Shown here piece by piece: positions 24,201-36,035 of a stretch of DNA of 64,000 bases. The stretch is from Nereocystis luetkeana. Its lineage: Eukaryota > Sar > Phaeophyceae > Laminariales > Laminariaceae. The notes below the pieces were generated by a model. That model ran no database searches, was not told the DNA's origin, and worked only from the letters and a program-made list of their open reading frames with translations. A program made the position numbers and the translations under genes. The number at the start of each line of letters is the position of its first letter. Within the stretch, counting starts at the first letter, position 1. The stretch lies in the NCBI GenBank assembly GCA_031213475.1, contig JARUPZ010000016.1, positions 5,396,699-5,460,698 of the forward strand. The letters are read 5' to 3'.

Positions 24201-27200
24201 CGCCAACCGACCCGCCGCTTGCCCCCCCCGCTCCCGAGTGGCCAAGCTTGTCGAAAAGTGTTTTAGGGTCCACCACGACGATGAGGATGTCTAGTGTCTT
24301 CACCCCGGGACCGGAAGTCGCCGCCCCCCCGTCCAGGTAAGCTTCAGTGCGAGCGAGCAAGCGGGGGAGAGTGACGTTGGAGGCGAGGGGAGACAAGGAA
24401 CGCTCATACGAATGTGTAAGGTGAAGGAGAAGGGGAAAACGAAACGGTATCGGTTTGTATGCTCCAGTGTGGTTTCTGGAAAAAAAAGGGTGGCGGGCGA
24501 CAGTCATTGTTGGAATAAAGGGGGCGCATAAGTGTCACTGGTGGATAAAGAAGGGGCAGGTAAGGTTGATTTGTGGACCAGAGGGGGGGGTGTACTCGAT
24601 AGGGGAGATGTACTCGATCTCATGCATGGCCGTAGTCGTATGACCATAGACCCTCGCATCCCTACAATGCCGGGACGGAGCATGTCGGGATTTCACCGAC
24701 CAGGCAGACATTGCTTGCACCAAGCGCGAAGCGCCGTGAGGTGTCTGGCGAGTCGCATGAAGGGTGAGCTGCATCCTACTAAGAACCGCTTGTGAGGCGG
24801 ACTTGCATATGGATGACAGCTTCAATGAGTTAATTTAATTTCCTGTGTAGGCATTCCCAGAGACAGCAATGGGAGTACTATGTAACTGCCTCTTGGGTGC
24901 CTTACCTTGAACACTACGTGATACGATCAATTCCCTTGTGCGGAGTAAAGGTTCTTTGCCTCGCACAAATGATCTAACTCGACAACCAGCTGTGGGCGAC
25001 CGCCAAAAAAAAAAAAACGGTACCCTGGTTGTCTAGCTCACGTAGTGAGCGGCATGTTTTACAGTGTCGTTGCCAATCAACACCAACCCAACCTATATAC
25101 AATATGGGGGATGTCGACCAGAGGGGGTGGATTACTGGGATTGGTGGATAAAAGGATATAAGGAAGTGGGTGATGAGGGCTAGACAACTAGCCGAGGTGT
25201 TTCGGGAAAAACTGCATAGCGAAAATTTAGAGTCGCGAAATGCCTAGATGTTATACAGAGTACCTATTTTACTCCTGAGAAACATATATCTAAATCTGGT
25301 TGCGAGTGGTTTGTCCGCCAATTGTGCGTACTAGCTCGAAAGAGGATGGCGGGTGATAACGAAATTGCTGCTGCTGCAGCCGTCGGAATAAGCGACCAGA
25401 AAGGGAGTTACTGCTTCAGTTGCACAGAAGAGCACCACCGCTGATGGCACCGCCATGAGACCGAACAAAAAAAAACACGGGATCGTGCGTGCACCCCAAG
25501 TGCGTAGACTGTCACGTCGAGAATATAACGTCATGACCACCGCGACGTGCAATACTTGTGTACTCGTAGCGACCGACCACGTATCGCCGCAGCAAAACCG
25601 TTCCCCCCGATTGGAGTACGCAAGCTGTCGGAGGCAAAAACATAGCGCGAACGTTCCGTGGGCGCGCTTAGCTGGTCAATCGCACCCCGGTGTGTCCCAA
25701 CACACCACAACGCAACACAACACAACCGTGACCGACCCAGTCCAACTCAACTCAACCCAATCCTACTCCACCCAACCCAACCCAACCCAACCCAACTCAA
25801 CCCAATCCAATCCAATCAAATCCAACCCAACCCAATCCAACCCAACCTAACAAAACACAACGCAACACCACCAAAAAATCAACCCAATCGAACAACAGCA
25901 CCCTCACCTCGCCGCGTCCACCACACCGCGCCGACGGTGCCGCAGACACCGGGGGCGACCTTGAACTTTTCCGGGTGGCCAGGCTGCTCGGAGACTCCCG
26001 CGCGAACACAGGCGCTGCGCGAGCTGTCGAAGTACCGCCGCTCCACAACGCAAGTCACCTCCAGGTGGCTGAAGTTACCCCGGGCCTTTCGAGAAAAAAA
26101 CACACACACAAAACCATTTATAAAGCAGTTACCAATACGTCAAGACGCAGAACGATTAAAAACAAATTGAATACCTGGTAGACTGCAGATGTTATACGCG
26201 TCTTGCGGACAAGTAAAACATCGTAGCGCATCGAAAAACAAACCAAATCGTGGGGAGTTGACCAGGGCGCCGCTGCTCATAGCGCTCTGACTCCGAGGGT
26301 CTCCTATAGCGCGTGGCGTGTTTATCGCGATTTCGTGAATGTTATACGAAGTGGGGGAGGGGTCGGGGACGGAAACACGAACATACGAGTCGTATGTCAC
26401 CATCCATGAAGGGGGTTGTGACAGACAGACAGGACGAATGCCGACCCTGCGGCGGTAGTACTTTGTGGATAAATACAGATATTGCGTAGCGACGGAAGGT
26501 CACACGCCGCCTCCCTCAACCATGTGGAACAAAACACGACTTAACGTTTCACACCTTTCGTTCATTGTCGCTCCCTGCGGACACGGACGGATGCACATCG
26601 ACGCGCGACACAAATAAAAGCAACCCGCCCCCTCCACCCCATGCCCCCCCAAGAGACTCCCGCTCCGTCTCGAAAGGAATGCGTGGTTGATGGTCAAATT
26701 ACTAAGGCAAGCAACCAGTGAGTGCGCCCCCCCCCCCCCCCAATATAGAAAAAATGTTAAGAGCGGTCAAGCGTTGAAAGCATCTTTGTTAGGAGCAGGA
26801 ACAGTGCTCCGTCGCGAAAGGGATGCGTGGTCAATGGTCGAATGACTAAAGGCAAGCAGAATATGAGTACTGCCCACAGGAGGCTAAACAGGACGGGGAT
26901 AAACTTAGCAAATAAATGATAGGCAATACATGGAAACAACATAATGAGCGCCCAGTTGTCGGAGGTGTCTCTACTAGTAGCAGGACGGTGCTCCGTCTCA
27001 CGAGGGGGTGCGTGTTCAGTGGTAAAATGTACAAGGAAATCAACAGATGAGTACCCCCCCCCGCCCCGCCCCCTCCAATGAAATGCGCCCTCCCTCCGCT
27101 CTACAAGATATGTGTCTAGCCCACTGCCCGCTTTCCACGGTCGGGGCTTCATCCCCTAGCTGACCTGCTGCTCTTTCTCCTTCTTGGCTGCCTTCTCGAC

Positions 27201-30200
27201 CTTCTCAGCTTGCTTTGCTCGTTCTTTGTCTTGCTTGCGCTCCGAGCGCTCGCGCTCCCTCTGTTGCTTCACGGCGGCCGCCTTTGGCCGGAAAGAAAGA
27301 AAGGAGAGCACCATCACAGCCGTAAACGAGAAAGTGGCGCGGCGTTTAGCTGAAGGTACGCCAGTAAAACAAGATAGGGTACGTAGCTGTCACCTGGAAC
27401 TCGCGTTGATAGATACTTGTAACTGTCGTCAACTCGTGTGCGTTGGTGGATCCCGGTCGGTGGGTCGGCCGCCCCAGCCATCTCATAAGAGGTCTCTATC
27501 TCTTGGCGCCGTGTACACTAAAAAATTCCACTCGCCCATAAAAAATAGCGATGATGATGTTCTCACACAAGTTCATTTTCCTGATATCTAGCCGGTGGCA
27601 ATAATATCACAAGCGCGGCCATGAAGCTGCGGCTAACGCGGGTACAGCGATTGCCTCCTTAGGTTACAAGGGTCGAGGGTCTTCGCCACGCCTGGGACGA
27701 GGCACACCCGATGTACTTCGCATCAACATACTGGTGTACTTCGAAGTACAAATACCGGGAGTGTTGATCGACTACAACAGCACGCTACCAAACCAAAACC
27801 ATCTCAACGTGTTGACAGCGTCAAGAACACAGCAGCAGGCAGCACGTTGATGCCCCAAGTCGGATGCAATCATATCGCAACGACGACGGCACCCTGCGTT
27901 TGACAACCGGAAAAACCACCGTGGAGGGCGAGGTAATGGGGGCGGGGTAGGGGCAGAGCAGGGCGCTGGACGTCGCAAGGTTGCAGGACATTTGTCTCAC
28001 CGCTTCCTGCCGCTGCCGCTTCTTGTTGGCCGTCGCTTCCTTTCGCTCAAGCGCCTTCTGTTGCTTCGAAACCACCACCGCACCAACAGCACCAGCGTCA
28101 CCGCTATCGCCACCACCACCACCACCGCCGTCATCGCCGCCATTGCTTGGGGTCAACCGTCCCCTTGAGCACGCCCCTACGGGGTCCATCGAAAACTCGT
28201 CTTCACTATCGTCAACGTCGAGGGCACAAGTACTCGCTACCGCACCGCCGCTTCCCACGCCCCCACGTCCCGCCCCAAGGGCACCGCCACGGGCCACGCC
28301 GTCTCGGGCCCGTCTAGCCGCCCGCGACGAACGGGCCGGGGATTCCTTGCCAGACGTCTGGGAGGCCAGCAGTAGAGAATCGAAATCGTCGAGCCCAAGC
28401 GTGTCTGCCGATTCTCCCAGCACGCCCGGCTCTTCCTCTTCCTCTCGGTAGGACCCGCCACCGCCACCACCGCCCCCACCTCCTCCTTCCCCTCCTCTTC
28501 GATTCCAGAGCTGTGACCGGCCCGGAGCTACCTCGTCTGCGAACGTTCAGGTGGTTTCACGAACGCCCCGCGCCGGGACAAGGGTAAGGGTTACGTAACG
28601 ATTTCCATCGAGAACATCAGCGGCTTTTTTATGTCGAGTGCACAAAGTTAAGCAAAGGGGTCGTGAGCGGTACTTGTAACGGACAGCAAGCAGCCTCTCC
28701 GCAGTGTTTTCCACAGGAGAATAATATAAAATTGACTGAACTTGACAGCAAGCGGTTGTCCCAACGGTGACAGCAGTTCCGTGCGTGTCGCACGGCACGT
28801 GGCAGAAAACGGTCAACAGCAGCATAAACACCAGCACCAGCGGCAGATATGCAAACGCACGCCCATACCACTGGCAAGCTGGCAAGATATTGAAGAAAAG
28901 CAAAGCACGAGAAGCAGCTGCAGTGGTATGATAGTAGTATGTAGTAGTAGACAGGTCAAACGAGCGCTCTTTTAAACTGTTGACTCTGCAGCGTCCGCAG
29001 CGTCATAATGCGAAAACTAAGGCTGTCTCCAACCTACAGTATCATACTTGAATTTTAGTCTACGAGGTTGGTTAGATCTCTCACTATGAATACAAGCCTG
29101 CGACGATCGACCTCTCTGCATCATTACGCGTACGTATGTACATCGTTGTCTGCGAGTCTCCTATTAATATTAAAAAATAGCAGTGGAGATCCGTCACCAG
29201 CAGGCAAGTTTTCTCTGTGTGCTGTATTCCACGAGTCGTAGGCACCGGCAATGTGCAGGCAAAACTGCTCTCGCGACACACGACTCACGACCCACGCCCA
29301 ACATGGAGGAACACGTCCCGGTCTACGGGTATAGGCTATGGCACGCAGCAGTTGTAGCCCATAGCTTATGAGCTACTACCGTACCCAGGGTATGACGGTA
29401 AACCGCCCTCAGATCCCGGTTCCTCTCCATAGAGCGGTGCACAAACATGAAGCGCTCCACCTCCGCTCCACATCCGACGTTGAATCAGAATTCACGAACT
29501 ACCTGATCAAGAAATCACGAATACCTGGCCCAGCGAGCGACCGCTGTCCAGGCGCAAGCCACGGGCCCCGTCTGTTCGTGTGTTCTACCAGTCTGCCAGC
29601 ACCGTTCCGTGCGGTATTCACTTGGTAGTCCCACAAGCGCGATCAACCAAACAGTACCTGCTGCTGCTGTCGAAGTAAGCTACGTACTACTGATACGTAC
29701 TCAGCCAAAGAATGTGAACCATAACGCCTCATTCTCTCTCCAACAACAAACTGCAGATTATTATCATATCGGTTCTCGATCTCTAACAATATTTTCCGTA
29801 TACGTACCAGGTACAAGGCGCTTCGCTCTGCGGGCGGCCTGCGCCGCCCGCTACGCTCGCTCAGGAAGGAAAAATACATCAAATTACTATGCCAAGCGGA
29901 CAGAGGTCCATGATTGAATATAGTTTTTTCATGATCGATCGTAGTTGCAAACTGGTGACTTGATAATGCCAAGAGTTCAGCCGCCGCGCTTCAGGAGAAA
30001 ACAGCTCGGACGCCACATACGCTTCGCATCGCGGGCGGTTGCCGGAGGTACGTCGCCCTACGTACATACCCGAGGTCGGGTATGTTCGTTTGGATCGTTC
30101 CAGCAGCGACGGTTACAAGTTGTAGAGGGCTGCGAAGATATACGCAACCCTCTACAACTTGTAACCGTCGCTGCTGGAACAATCCAAACGAACACCCTCC

Positions 30201-32279
30201 CTGGCTCTTCACAGCAGTGACGAGACCGAAGAGACATTCAAGACTTGCTAGGACCTAAGAACAGCCAACGACAGTCCTGCAGGAGGAAACCCGGCCACCG
30301 GGTATAAACCCCCTGTATAACACATATACTCCTAACCATTGCAATTGAACAACGGCCGCATTTCAAACGATGACCATGGCCAGAAAATAAAATGCCAAGC
30401 TGTGCCCTACTCCCCCATGCCCCTCAAAGTAGCGCAGGGTTGGCGACCTGACAAACTATTCCTCGCATCACTCAAACATGGCACTCATCGAACAATGCCC
30501 ATACCCCCTTATTCGCCGTCCAAAGGCAGATTCAACAAGAACCTACGATGAGACTTAAAAGGGGTCGCAGCAAGGGATTTCGTCAAAATATCCGCGTGCT
30601 GCTCTTCCGAAGCTACGAACTGAATGTCGATCTTCTTAGCAGGTAATCCTCTTCCTCTTTTGATATGCTTGCTGTATGTACTGCTGTACGAAAGAGAAAG
30701 CACAGCACGGCACAGCAGCACCGCAAAAACAATGAAAATAAAACCGAAAAAATTGGGAAGAAAAAAAATCCCCGCCCCCTCATGAAACAATTTTATGTCT
30801 GATTGGAACACCTTGCACCGGTCAAAAAAGAAAAAAACCGTATAACAGAGATTCTCTCCCGGCCTCGTACGCCGCCCGCCCCTCTCGCGACCACCTCGCC
30901 ACCGATTCGGTCCGGGAAACGTTTTCCTTACTCTCTGCCACAGTGAGCCCCGTCGCCCGCCTCGCGTTAAGCCCGGTGCTCACTGTGGCCGTCGTTCGCC
31001 AACTCGACAATGTTGCTATTCAGACTGGGTACCTCCGTCTGTGATTTTCAGCCCGGTCGCTAAAATAAGCACCGCTTGAATATTATCTTGCAATGCCGAA
31101 CAACCCTTTTGTTATAACTGTACGTACCCTATCAAAAATCACAAATGGAGGCCAGACAGAGCCCATTCATGCATCCCTCGTGTCTCGAGGCACACGCGAC
31201 GCCTAGGCACGAAAGCGACGACCGCGCTCCTTGCAAACCCCCCTCTACCCGCCAGCACCCGCTGACACCCGCGACGGCGCCGGGCTCTCCCGCGGTGCCG
31301 TGCTCGGAGTACACGCACGCACTCGACACGAAAGAAGAAAAAAGGAAGAAAGCACCGAGAGTGCCATGAGAAAGGGAGAAAACAAAGACCCGCAGGAAAG
31401 GTCCAGCAAGTAATGAAGGGAGGCGGTTTCGAAGTGGGAGCTCTGAGCGGCCAGGGGTGTACCAACCGAGCACGCTCAGAGCTCAGAGCTCCAAGTAAGT
31501 GGTTCTATTCTATACACGAGTGCAACGTACCAGAAAAGGTACCAGGTACCAGGTACCAGTTATCATACTGCTGACGATTAACTGTGCCACTGCTCTCACT
31601 GCTTGCCTGCGTCGTCGGAGTCGCTGAGAAGATCCACCACTTCGCTTTCCTGCGTGTTCATAACGCACTCCTCCTCCACCTCCTCCTCCTCCTCCTCCTC
31701 CTCCTCCTCCCTCTCCTCCTCTTCTTGCCAGCACATGTCGCTGCTGCCACCTGCCGCCTCACGCAGCTTGGATTTGCCCTTCCCACTTTGAAGCCGACCT
31801 ACAGCACCAGCACCACCAACACCGCCACCAACAGCTCTAGTCGCTGCATTACGCCTGCGTTTCTTCTCCTCGTCAGAGGGAGAACCAGTAGCAGTAGCAG
31901 CAGCAGCAGCAGACCCGGGGACTGCCGGCGGCGGGATTGAGCGAGACTTACCGCTAGCGGCCATCGTTGCGCTGCTTCCGCCACGGCTAGCCGCCGTCGC
32001 CGCCGCCGCTGCGGACTTCAGCCTTTCTCGGAGAGGCTTCCACTCGTCCACATCAAACAACCCATCACTGTCGACTTCGCCGACCGACTGGCCATCTGAT
32101 GCACCTTGCTCGTCGGTGAGGCTACTGCTGTAACCGAGAGACGGCGAGCCGGGAGGGGATGATGATACAGCTGTTGCTGTTGCTCGGGTTGGGGCTAGGC
32201 GCGACCTGAGGCGAGGCACTGGAGTTGTCACGTCTAGCACTTCGATGTCGTCATCTGATTCGCTTTGTACCCCTGCCAT
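18549..32279 (-). CDS. EME1: EME1-like subunit of the MUS81-EME1 structure-specific endonuclease
   Basis: Eleven phase-consistent exons: 32279-31607, 28536-28001, 27281-27165, 26286-26198, 26068-25908, 24341-24122, 23396-23307, 22873-22819, 21149-21060, 20093-19995 and 18779-18549 (786 residues). The N-terminus is disordered and acidic (SESDDDIEVLD, DEWKPLRERL), with a long Glu run. Next come a basic coiled coil (KQQKALERKEATANKKRQRQ; RERERSERKQDKERAKQAEK), the ERCC4-type fold (LEVTCVVERRYFD, GTVGAVWW, ILIVVVDPKTLFDKL, RLVLVLEGAEGELHL, QYLWDLTKSLSTMPYK) and the C-terminal helix-hairpin-helix (MLQQVPGISEAMAQGIAQVY). No ERKxxxD nuclease motif is present, as expected of the non-catalytic partner. 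Intron 1 needs a GC donor (CAG|GCAAGC). Exons 4 and 8 are the least certain. Family role: with MUS81, cutting of branched recombination and stalled-fork DNA in the nucleus. Confidence 0.85.
21258..21350. repeat. CAG-type trinucleotide tract
   Basis: A (CAG)n run of about 12 units, then CAG/TAG/CAT variants, in an EME1 intron just upstream of the 21149-21060 exon. Confidence 0.9.
22037..22500 (+). repeat. Cluster of poly-G-linked repeats
   Basis: Copy at 22037-22140: TGTACTCATGTCATGCACGG, CCGTAGTCATAAGACCATAG, CTACAATGCCGGGACGGAGC. Then a G-run at 22151-22173 and a second element, reading GTTGCTTGCCTAAGTCATTT and ATTGACGACGCATCCC. This element is flanked on both sides by TTGCCTGGGAGG plus G-run (22142 and 22231). 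Another copy of the first type runs 22262-22500 and includes AAGCGCGAAGCGCCGTGAGG. Intronic in EME1. Confidence 0.75.
22975..23285. repeat. Minisatellite of ACCCGTA/ACCGGCG units
   Basis: About 300 bp built from degenerate 7-bp pairs such as CGACCCGTAACCGGTGACCC. It lies between the EME1 exons at 22873-22819 and 23396-23307. Confidence 0.85.
23397..23535. repeat. Purine (GA-rich) tract
   Basis: GAGAGA/GGAAGA-rich. Read on the minus strand it is the long polypyrimidine tract immediately before the EME1 exon starting at 23396. Confidence 0.8.
24586..24850 (+). repeat. Poly-G-linked repeat, longest copy
   Basis: G-run, ATGTACTCGATCTCATGCAT, GGCCGTAGTCGTATGACCAT, ACAATGCCGGGACGGAGCAT, CACCAAGCGCGAAGCGCCGT, then ACTTGCATATGGATGACAGC. 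Order and extent match 22262-22500. Intronic in EME1. Confidence 0.8.
25740..25860. repeat. (CCAAC)n pentamer tract
   Basis: About 120 bp of CCAAC/TCAAC/CCAAT units, within 50 bp of the EME1 exon end at 25908. Confidence 0.9.
26600..27095. repeat. Three tandem-like copies of a poly-C-ending repeat
   Basis: CTCCGTCTCGAAAGGAATGC at about 26665, CTCCGTCGCGAAAGGGATGC at about 26808 and CTCCGTCTCACGAGGGGGTG at about 26990 are each followed by TGGTCAA-type sequence and AAGCAA/GCAAGCA. Copies 1 and 3 end in a C-run. The same sequence, inverted, forms the second element at 22178-22240. EME1 intron. Confidence 0.65.
29815..31513 (-). mobile_element. Copia-type retroelement remnant / dispersed repeat, copy E2
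   Basis: The minus strand matches the repeat at 12478-13600. Between the two matching halves it holds a Copia RNase H end at about 30680-30511, reading SKHIKRGRGLPAKKIDIQFV then ASEEQHADILTKSLA, and then a stop. The bulk of a Copia element (gag, protease, integrase, reverse transcriptase) is absent, and no LTR pair with target duplication was identified. It sits entirely within EME1 intron 1, so it is a fixed intronic insertion. Confidence 0.65.
30084..30193. repeat. Near-perfect hairpin, 51-bp arms, 8-nt loop
   Basis: The left arm 30084-30134 (GTTCGTTTGGATCGTTCCAG onward) pairs with 30143-30193 at 49 of 51 positions, and both mismatches are transitions. A second small palindrome, ACATACCCGAGGTCGGGTAT, abuts it at 30065-30086. 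It lies inside the E2 repeat and is absent from E1. Confidence 0.9.
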
Positions 32280-32822
32280 CGTTGGAAGACGGCGTCACGC
32301 CACAACCAGCCCAATCTGCAAGCGCTCTGCTGTGGTGGATACTGCTGTACACGTAGCAGATCAGCAGCTCCAGGGGAAGGGGAGAGGTGAACTACAAGTA
32401 CGACTTTGAACTGCTGCATGTTCTATTTTCTTTTTCCTATTTTCTCTCATTTTTGGGGGTTTCCACATAATATATTGTTTATCAACTGGTAGGGAAAAGG
32501 GGGCGGGCTTTAAACCCCAACGGACAACACAGAACCAAGCCTTGCCACAACTTGGTCTGAACCAGCCACCTGCAACCCCGACCCCGTGAGCAAAAATCTC
32601 CGTCCATCCCTTGCACACTGACAGGGCTTCGAAATTGCAAGGCTTTTGAGGTTTGCATTAGTTCCTCAGAACACCGGTGCCACGTTTGCAAAGCTAGGGG
32701 TGCATAAGCTGTAAGTACTTGCGGGAATTCTTGCTTGCTCTTGCGCTTTGATACCCAGTCTGTGCTCGATACGAGTAGGGTCACACACACGTCTCTGCGA
32801 GGCACACAATCCCACGCCCACG
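32280..32822. promoter_or_regulatory. Candidate bidirectional promoter, EME1 / coiled-coil NAC gene
   Basis: A 543-bp interval between the EME1 start on the minus strand and the ATG at 32823 on the plus strand. It contains no repeat element and no coding exon that I can support. Inferred from the head-to-head layout only. Confidence 0.35.
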
Positions 32823-33382
32823 ATGGAGGCTCTCAGTCCCTGCGACGAAATAACTACGACAGAAGCAACGCTTCAGCAGGGTGTGATGACAACCGACGAC
32901 GCTAATGCAAGGGAGATCGACGAGCTGTGGCGCCTGCTGGCAGATAGGGACGCCGACTTGAGACACGCGGCTGAGCTCGGTGAGTCTCCACACACGTTTT
33001 AAATCAAAACCCGGCTACATGGCGTGTACATCATGGTACACATGGATGGATGGTGCTGGGATGGATGGTGCTGGAATCAAGCGTTACTACTGCTGCTGTA
33101 AGCAACAGGACAGGTCGAGACTCCTACATCTGCTGCTGTTATTGCAGATGTTCTTATTGTTATTGTTGCTGCTGCTGTTGCTACAGGTACCTTTTTATTC
33201 TCGTCCAAGCGTCGATGTCACCCTTGCACATACCTGTATGTGATACGAACCATGGGTACAAAGAGTCACTCAATGAATCGGAAAGCACTCTCTGAACTCT
33301 CAACCCTCTTCACTCAAACACCTTTTTTTTCAGTGCAGCACGTGACGTTGAACATCGTAGCAGAAGTGCTACAGCAGTACAG
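32823..33382 (+). CDS. Two coiled-coil exons, probable 5' end of the NAC/UBA gene
   Basis: Exon 32823-32979 starts MEALSPCDEITTTEATLQQG and ends REIDELWRLLADRDADLRHA in phase 1 at a GTGAGT donor. Exon 33334-33382, after a T-rich CAG acceptor, adds QHVTLNIVAEVLQQYR and ends in phase 2 at GTACGT. Both look like coiled coil, on the same strand and with the same character as the exons from 37689. However, the phase-2 end cannot join the phase-1 exon at 37689 directly. At least one exon between 33.4 and 37.7 kb is therefore unidentified. Alternatively, this is a separate short gene and the next one starts at ATG 37658. Confidence 0.5.
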
Positions 33383-34059
33383 GTACGTGATCGCAGACTT
33401 GGAAAATCAAAGATGGCCCCCGAGGCCAGAGGGTGCGGGGGTGTAGGGGTACTGGTCTCACCCCTGTTCAGCATTTGTTAAATACGAGGTACCTGGCAGT
33501 TTTTTTTCACTGTGTACGCATACGAAGTGGATCAGTGGGTTAGATAATTTTTTATGTCATCACTTCAAGTAGCAGTTGAGTCGCGTGCAGTGGATATTGG
33601 AACGATCATCCGCCCTGCCATCCCCTGCCCCGTGCACAGCGTGCATTACCGCCGTGTTGGCTTTTCGAGTCTTTCCCACTTAGCTCGTACCCTTGACCGT
33701 TTTTGATCTTGACCCACGAAACGCACCAGTCAAGTATATTGCCTGGCTGCTGGTACCACTTACCACAGGGACCATTTTTGTGGTGGCCCGCACATTTTTT
33801 TCAGATTGTCCCGGTAGCCTTTATCGTGCGTCCGTGCGTGATCTTTGTCGTTGTTCTCACATTATCATCGCCACAATACGGAGTGGAAGAATACCCCGGA
33901 AAAGTCAGGGTAAAAAAAAAATACAAATGAAAGAATCGAAAAATAAAATGAAATAACGTACTGCTTGTTTTCGTGCCTCTTTTTCGCCAGGCACTCCCAA
34001 AGACACTCAAAGGTTGCAGGCACTAAAAATAACGCCGTTTGGCCACTTCTTATTCAGTC

Positions 34060-35640
34060 TGAAACCATGGATTGAAGATGCTGGTTTCTGATCGGAGACA
34101 AAAATTGGCGTTCTTGTGCAGTTGAAAAACGCCTTTTAGATCCAAGATTTTTCGATTATGATTTCCAACTGGACCAGGCAGTCGAAAAAACTGAGATTTT
34201 CGATCCAACTCACCAGTCGGATTCATGCATCGGAAATGTTAGAAAGTCATACTCGTACGAGTATCACACACCGAGACAACAACAAACACGACATACGACA
34301 CGATCCCACACCACAAAATCGGCGACGCTGGCTTGGCTGCAGTCACTTCTGCTGCTGCTCGGAGCGAGTCAGCGAGATACATCCTTATCCACGCCCGTCA
34401 GCAGCACGTGACAGCACCCGATGGCCGCAGTGCGCGGTATCGATGACTTTTTCCCAACTGCTGCGCTGGCTGTGGCTTTGGTGACCAGCGGTGACTCTCG
34501 AAGAAATCCAGCGCCACGATGGCCTCGAGGACGAGCAGGGGAGAACGTACCGCGTGTGAAGCTCACACGCTGCTCGAGGAAGAAGCGAGACATCAGCATG
34601 TATGTGTGGTTGGGCACAGCTGCTGGAAGATGAAGACCTCTCTGACCCCACCAGCATTACGGCGAAGCAGTTTGGAACCGACTTCCGCCTGCCCTACCCT
34701 TTTTTCTTGGAGCTTTTCATATATTAGTCAATTCACTCACTTTTACGTCATACCTCGTACGTCTCCAGAATAAACACGAAAACTGTATATTCGATCCGAC
34801 GGACGATGAGAAGGGTAGTTATTCAGAATACATTCGGAGGAATGACCGATCGGTTTCCGATTGGAGACAAAAAAAGGCAATCTTATGCAGTTGAAAAAGC
34901 GCCTTTCCAATAAAAAAACGATTTTGATTTCCAACTGGACCAGACAGTCGAAAAAAATGAGATTTCCGATCCAATTCGTCAGTCGGATTCGTGCATCGGA
35001 AATGTTAGAAGGCCCAGCCGCATACTCGTACGAGTATCACACACCCACACAACAAAACGACATACGACTTAACCCCACACCACAACACCGGCGACGCTGG
35101 CTTGGCTGCTGTCACTTCTGCTGCTGCTCGGCTCGAGTCAGCGTGATGTATCCTCATCTATGTCCGTCAGCAGCACGTAGCAGCACCCGATGGCCGCAGT
35201 GTGCGGTATCGATGATGACCTTTTGCCAACTGCTGCGCTGGCTGTGGCTTCGTAAACTGTCGAAGAAACCCAGCGTCTTGGTGGCCTCGAGGACGAGATG
35301 GAGGAGAACGCCCCTCGTGTGAAGCTAACACGCTGCTCGAGGAAGAAGCGAGACATCCGCATGTATGTGTGGTTGGGTGCAGCTGCTGGAGGATGAAGAC
35401 CTCTCTGACCCCACGGGCATTACGGCGAAGCAGTTTGGAACCGAATTCCGTCTACCCTACCCTTTTTTCTCGGTGCTACAGCAGTGGTCTAGCTACTCTC
35501 ACTCACGTACATCAAGCGTATCCTGGTCTCCAGAAGAAACACAAAAACTGCATATTCGATCCGACGGACAATAACAAGGGTAGCTATTCGTAATCCAGTC
35601 GGAAAAATAATCGATCGGAAACCGGCTTTTTCAATCCTAG
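34060..35640 (+). pseudogene. Tandemly duplicated block with PIF/Harbinger-like transposase fragments
   Basis: Two copies, about 34060-34840 and 34855-35640, share TTTCCAACTGGACCAG, TCGTGCATCGGAAATGTTAG and the coding-like segment. The reading LLEDEDLSDPTSITAKQFGT followed by RLPYPFFLEL (34618-34715), and its twin with TGITAKQFGTEFRLPYPFF (35380-35475), resembles the region before the DDE domain in PIF/Harbinger-type nucleases. Frames are interrupted and no catalytic domain follows, so both are dead fragments. They lie in a probable intron of the NAC gene. Confidence 0.5.
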
Positions 35641-35649
35641 TTTCCGACT

Positions 35650-36035
35650 CCATAAGAAGTGGCCTTAGTCCGGAATTCCCAAAATCGGGGGAAAGGGAAA
35701 ATGTGGGGTCTGTGAAGGCTTGGAAAAAATGCCTGAACTACCTTTTCTGAAACAGGCGTGCCTGAAACACCGTTTTCGTGCCTATCTTGTCCAGGCAAGT
35801 GCAATGCTTCTTTTTCCTTGTTGAGGCATTCCACCCCTTGAAACGAGAACAAAAAATGAAATTGGGATAGGATGAGGTTTCAGGCACGCCTCAGGCATTG
35901 TTTCAGCCAGATACACGTTTAAGGCACGTTCAGGCATTTTAGGCATTTGCCTATGTATATATTTTTGCCTGCGGCGTGCCTATCTTCACGTGTGCGTAAA
36001 GGTGCCTGCGGCGTGCCTCAAATGCTACACCTGGT
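35650..36035. repeat. GGCAC/GGCAT-rich degenerate repeats
   Basis: Repeated GCCTGAA, CAGGCACG, CAGGCATT and GCGGCGTGCCT words across about 380 bp, with no reading frame. Non-coding. Confidence 0.6.
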
